DNA from: Hymenopellis radicata
Taxonomy: Eukaryota > Basidiomycota > Agaricomycetes > Agaricales > Physalacriaceae
Reading direction: 5' to 3'
Assembly (NCBI GenBank): GCA_015501595.1
Contig: JADNRX010000386.1
Location: 1 to 50,137, forward strand
Length of the DNA: 50,137 nt
Part shown: positions 47,295 to 50,137 of the stretch, piece after piece
How positions within the stretch are numbered: position 1 is the stretch's first letter
How the letters are laid out: each line of letters opens with the position of its first letter
Position numbers and translations under genes: made by a program
The notes under the pieces: model-generated
The model's input: the letters and a program-made list of their open reading frames with translations, nothing else
The model's database searches: none
What the model was told of the DNA's origin: nothing

Positions 47295-48743
47295 TCACGA
47301 ATCACACCCTCCTTGAAAGACTGATTTCGCCTCGGACGACATGGAGCCTTTAAACTCGGTCCAGCTCGAGCGGTCATTCTCACTAAGCACCGCATCTATA
47401 CTGACAGCCCCTGCGAGAAAGACCGGTCATGAGCACATGCCGGGAGTCGTCGCAACGAAGGAAAGGCGGGACTTACACTTATAATGGCCCTTTGTTTTGT
47501 CGTTATAATTGAACCATATCCAACCGGTGGCATATATCTGGATTTTGCCAGTAGCTTGCATATCGCAGGATGTAGTTGAAAGCTAGTGAATTGAGCTCGA
47601 ATCAGGGGGGATCAGAGTACGCAAGGATATATATCTGAACTGACCGACACCTGACACTGCTTTCCGTCCTGTGTTGCGATCTTGACCATAGTCTTCGTCG
47701 TATCCTGGTATTGGACCTCAAAGCTTCAATACAGTCAACGAATCTTGTAGAGAGGGGGAGGAACAGCGCTCACGCGGTAGACTTCGAGTTCGTAAACTCG
47801 GTGGAGACGGTAACAGATTGCGTGGTCGATGCAACCTCTGGAACTCCAACCGAAAAACTGAAGGTCTTGGCGACCCCGATCGTCGCGGATTCTGTACATT
47901 AGAACATTTAGAATAGAATCATCGTAGCACAGTGAGAGGTCAGACTGGTTACTGTTTGTGTCGAACCCGTAGTCCATCCTTGGTCAATCTCCGCCGTAAC
48001 TTCACCGGTCGTATTCGTGATGGTGCCATTTGGTGAACTTTTCGTGTCGTGGCAAATGGGATCTTCTATACATATGCAGGAATGAATGAACTCGGTGATC
48101 GACGTATACTTGGACGAGGTACTCACTATCGAAGGTGAGTTCTACGACCTGTTCCGTAACGCAGAATTGGGCTCCCGAATCGGGGTACTGTAATCAGAAA
48201 ACATTAGATGATAGATAGAGCTCGCTCCTCATTGGTTACATACCTTTTCTGGATTGGTTACGACGTTGCGAGAACCGTCTCCCCAATTATCATCTGCATA
48301 CTTCTCTATGGCATTCCAGCCAGGAACTGAACAAAGTGCAGTGTCAGCATGCCCACACGGCATGATGATGAACCCTCACGAGTCTTAGCCTCCTCAATTG
48401 GCAGATCTCCGCACCTTGGAGACACGCGTTCATTAAGCACAGAGTCAGGACCCTCTTCAAGAGGGTAGCGACCCAGCATTGATCCATCGTGAAGGTACGC
48501 AACGATCTCTCGACTATCCGTATCTACAGCAATATACGTGACGTTCCCAGGAAGGGAAGGCTTGCGCATTGGTTCGGTTGCTGTTACTTCCTACGCACGA
48601 ATGAGGAGGTTAGGACCTAGGCAAGTAAATGAAAGCCGCACCTTTGCATCCGGCGATTTTTGATTCTGGTCGGGTGCCGGAACAGCATGCAAAGAGTTTG
48701 CCAAAAGTATCGCAGCAGCCAGAGCGAGCACGAAGTGAGTCAT
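47295..48743 (-). CDS. secreted aerolysin/ETX-MTX2-like protein
   Basis: Start ATG 48743, stop at 47295-47297. The first exon encodes a clear signal peptide (MTHFVLALAAAILLANSLHA). Middle exons include WNAIEKYADDNWGDGSRN and a Cys-containing segment. They are followed by long alternating Ser/Thr/Val strands, such as SVGVPEVASTTQSVTVSTEF and QYQDTTKTMVKI. Near the end WIWFNYNDKTKGHYKW is seen. Strand-rich Ser/Thr segments with this layout are characteristic of the aerolysin-like pore-forming fold found in many fungal secreted proteins. Short introns interrupt the gene and no lesion was noticed. Function as a pore former is inferred from fold resemblance only. It could equally be a non-toxic secreted relative. 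Confidence 0.6.
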
Positions 48744-50137
48744 GGATAGCATTAATAGAGGGTGTAGCAACTGGTCCAGCCAGGCAGTGACGTGTAAAGG
48801 TAGAGGAGGAAAGAAGCACCGGGCTTGAACAATCGAAATTTAGCGCACTACTGGTTGTATTAATATCATTGCGCATTGTAAGATTGTCAGAAAAACCTGG
48901 AATCCCAAGCCAACGAAGTAAAAGGTGGGAACATGTTGTGCATCGGCAATTGTAGCCGTGTCGTATGACAATATTGGAAACCAGCAGACATACATCGTGC
49001 GTGAGAGAAAACATGCAGAGATATCCAGCTGTCTCCAACACGACTCGGAGTGGATACTGGCCAAAACTTGACATAAGACGCCATGTGAATGCTAGGCATA
49101 TCAACGAAGTGTCATTCTGTATTCTGACAAGGAGGGAAGCAAGAATTCCGGGGCTTTAGCGAGGACGATGAATATGTTAGGAGCGCGTGGTGATATGCCA
49201 GAAAAACACGAGGAATAGGCTGTGTTCGTCGTCGTCATTATCGTTGTCGAAGCGTTCCCCAGACACGGTGAAGAAGTTGCTGGCAGCATCTTTGCAGCAT
49301 GCCGTGTACCTCTAGCCAGAATGCCGTGAGGCAGAGCCTTGGAAGAGCGTCGTACTCGAGAGTTCATAGCGCTTCAGGAGATGGACGTCGCACTTCAACC
49401 TGAAACACTCATCCACGTGCTGACGCGTTGAAGATCGTCAGGATTGCCTGTTACGCGCTGGTTGATTCCATGTCTGTTGTATTCAATGGTGGAGATACTA
49501 CAATCTCCAGCTCACGTAGGCACATGTATCCGAGGGAACAGCATCCCCAGATTAATTAAGCACCGACCAGGTCGAAGGAATCAGGGCCCCATTCATTTCC
49601 ATAATGTAATCGTTGACTGATGGGCAAAACAATGAATGAGGCCTCTCCGAAAAGACCACAAGTTCGTCTCATAGCTGTGCTACTCGAAACGAGCCCCGAC
49701 GATCTCGCGACGATCTGTCAGTGTCACTGGATGACGGAATTTCGTGATGCTGCAGGACACCGACAGCACAGCAATCATTGGGTCGCATGAACATAACTAC
49801 GTACTACTCTTCAGTAGACTTCAATGATCTCTAGAAAAAAAGCTTGAGCTAGCATTGTAGCATAGCTAGTAGTCCTCTGATAACGTTGATACATACAACT
49901 AGCTGTCTACTGAACTCAGAATAACTTCAACAAGAGGTAACAATAAACATCATACGTGCGGCGCATGACGATCTGCGATTGACCACTGCATGGTGGCTAT
50001 AACACTGCGATACTCAGTCAACATCATACCTTGCTCTTTAAAGGTGGCTTGGTTACTGGTATGCCCACTTGCTAGACCGTACGCCCATAGAGATTCTACT
50101 TATACCTTTAGAGACTGGCCGGAGCGCTCCCATGTCT
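48744..50137. other. right end of window, no supported gene
   Basis: A minus-strand open frame at about 48840-49064 encodes a hydrophobic C-terminal-like segment (FYFVGLGFQVFLTILQCAMI). It could be the last exon of an unrecognised small membrane protein running from about 49360. A 53-codon plus frame begins near 49632. Neither is strong enough to call. The last 700 bases are AT-rich without evident features. Confidence 0.35.

Overview
The window looks like nuclear DNA of a basidiomycete fungus, most likely an agaricomycete. The coding genes are broken by many introns of about 48-70 bp with CTNA-type branch sites. They include families typical of mushroom-forming fungi: DUF6534 membrane proteins, an Msb1/Mug8 protein, a C2-TPR-CHAT protein, GMC oxidases, and an orphan family with a conserved VTGC core. 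All calls come from reading the sequence; no database search was run.

Layout. 1-2.4 kb: a decayed acidic-repeat tract, then an AT-rich stretch with direct and inverted repeats. 2.4-6.0 kb (-): a broken TPR-CHAT gene carrying a hAT-like MITE with a perfect 8-bp target duplication. 6.3-7.4 kb (+): nitronate monooxygenase. 7.8-12.0 kb (-): glycogen phosphorylase with about 30 introns and two 5-nt micro-exons. 12.8-14.3 and 19.5-21.3 kb (-): two DUF6534 paralogues. 15.1-15.9 kb (+): COA1-like assembly factor, followed by a decayed partial copy at 16.6-16.9 kb. 17.6-19.0 kb (+): secreted alginate-lyase-like protein. 22.2-24.6 kb (+): intact GMC oxidoreductase. 25.1-32.5 kb: three members of the VTGC orphan family. 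33.0-33.5 kb (+): C-terminal remnant of a CHAT domain. 33.8-39.3 kb (-): large Msb1/Mug8-domain protein with a long Glu/Pro/Val-rich tail. 41.7-44.4 kb (+): half-size ABC transporter with apparent frameshifts. 44.4-46.8 kb (-): decayed GMC paralogue. 47.3-48.7 kb (-): secreted protein resembling aerolysin/ETX-MTX2 pore formers.

The most notable signals are these. (1) The two CHAT pieces, about 30.6 kb apart on opposite strands, are nearly complementary, as one inversion breaking a single gene would leave them. (2) The MITE sits in the same gene. (3) Glycogen phosphorylase needs two 5-nt exons. (4) The VTGC family forms a local three-gene expansion with a terminal-exon duplication. (5) Lineage-specific genes (CHAT, VTGC gene 1, ABC, second GMC) carry many small indels while GPH, COA1, NMO, the lyase and GMC1 read cleanly. 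Some lesions may be assembly errors, because the conserved Msb1-like gene also carries one.
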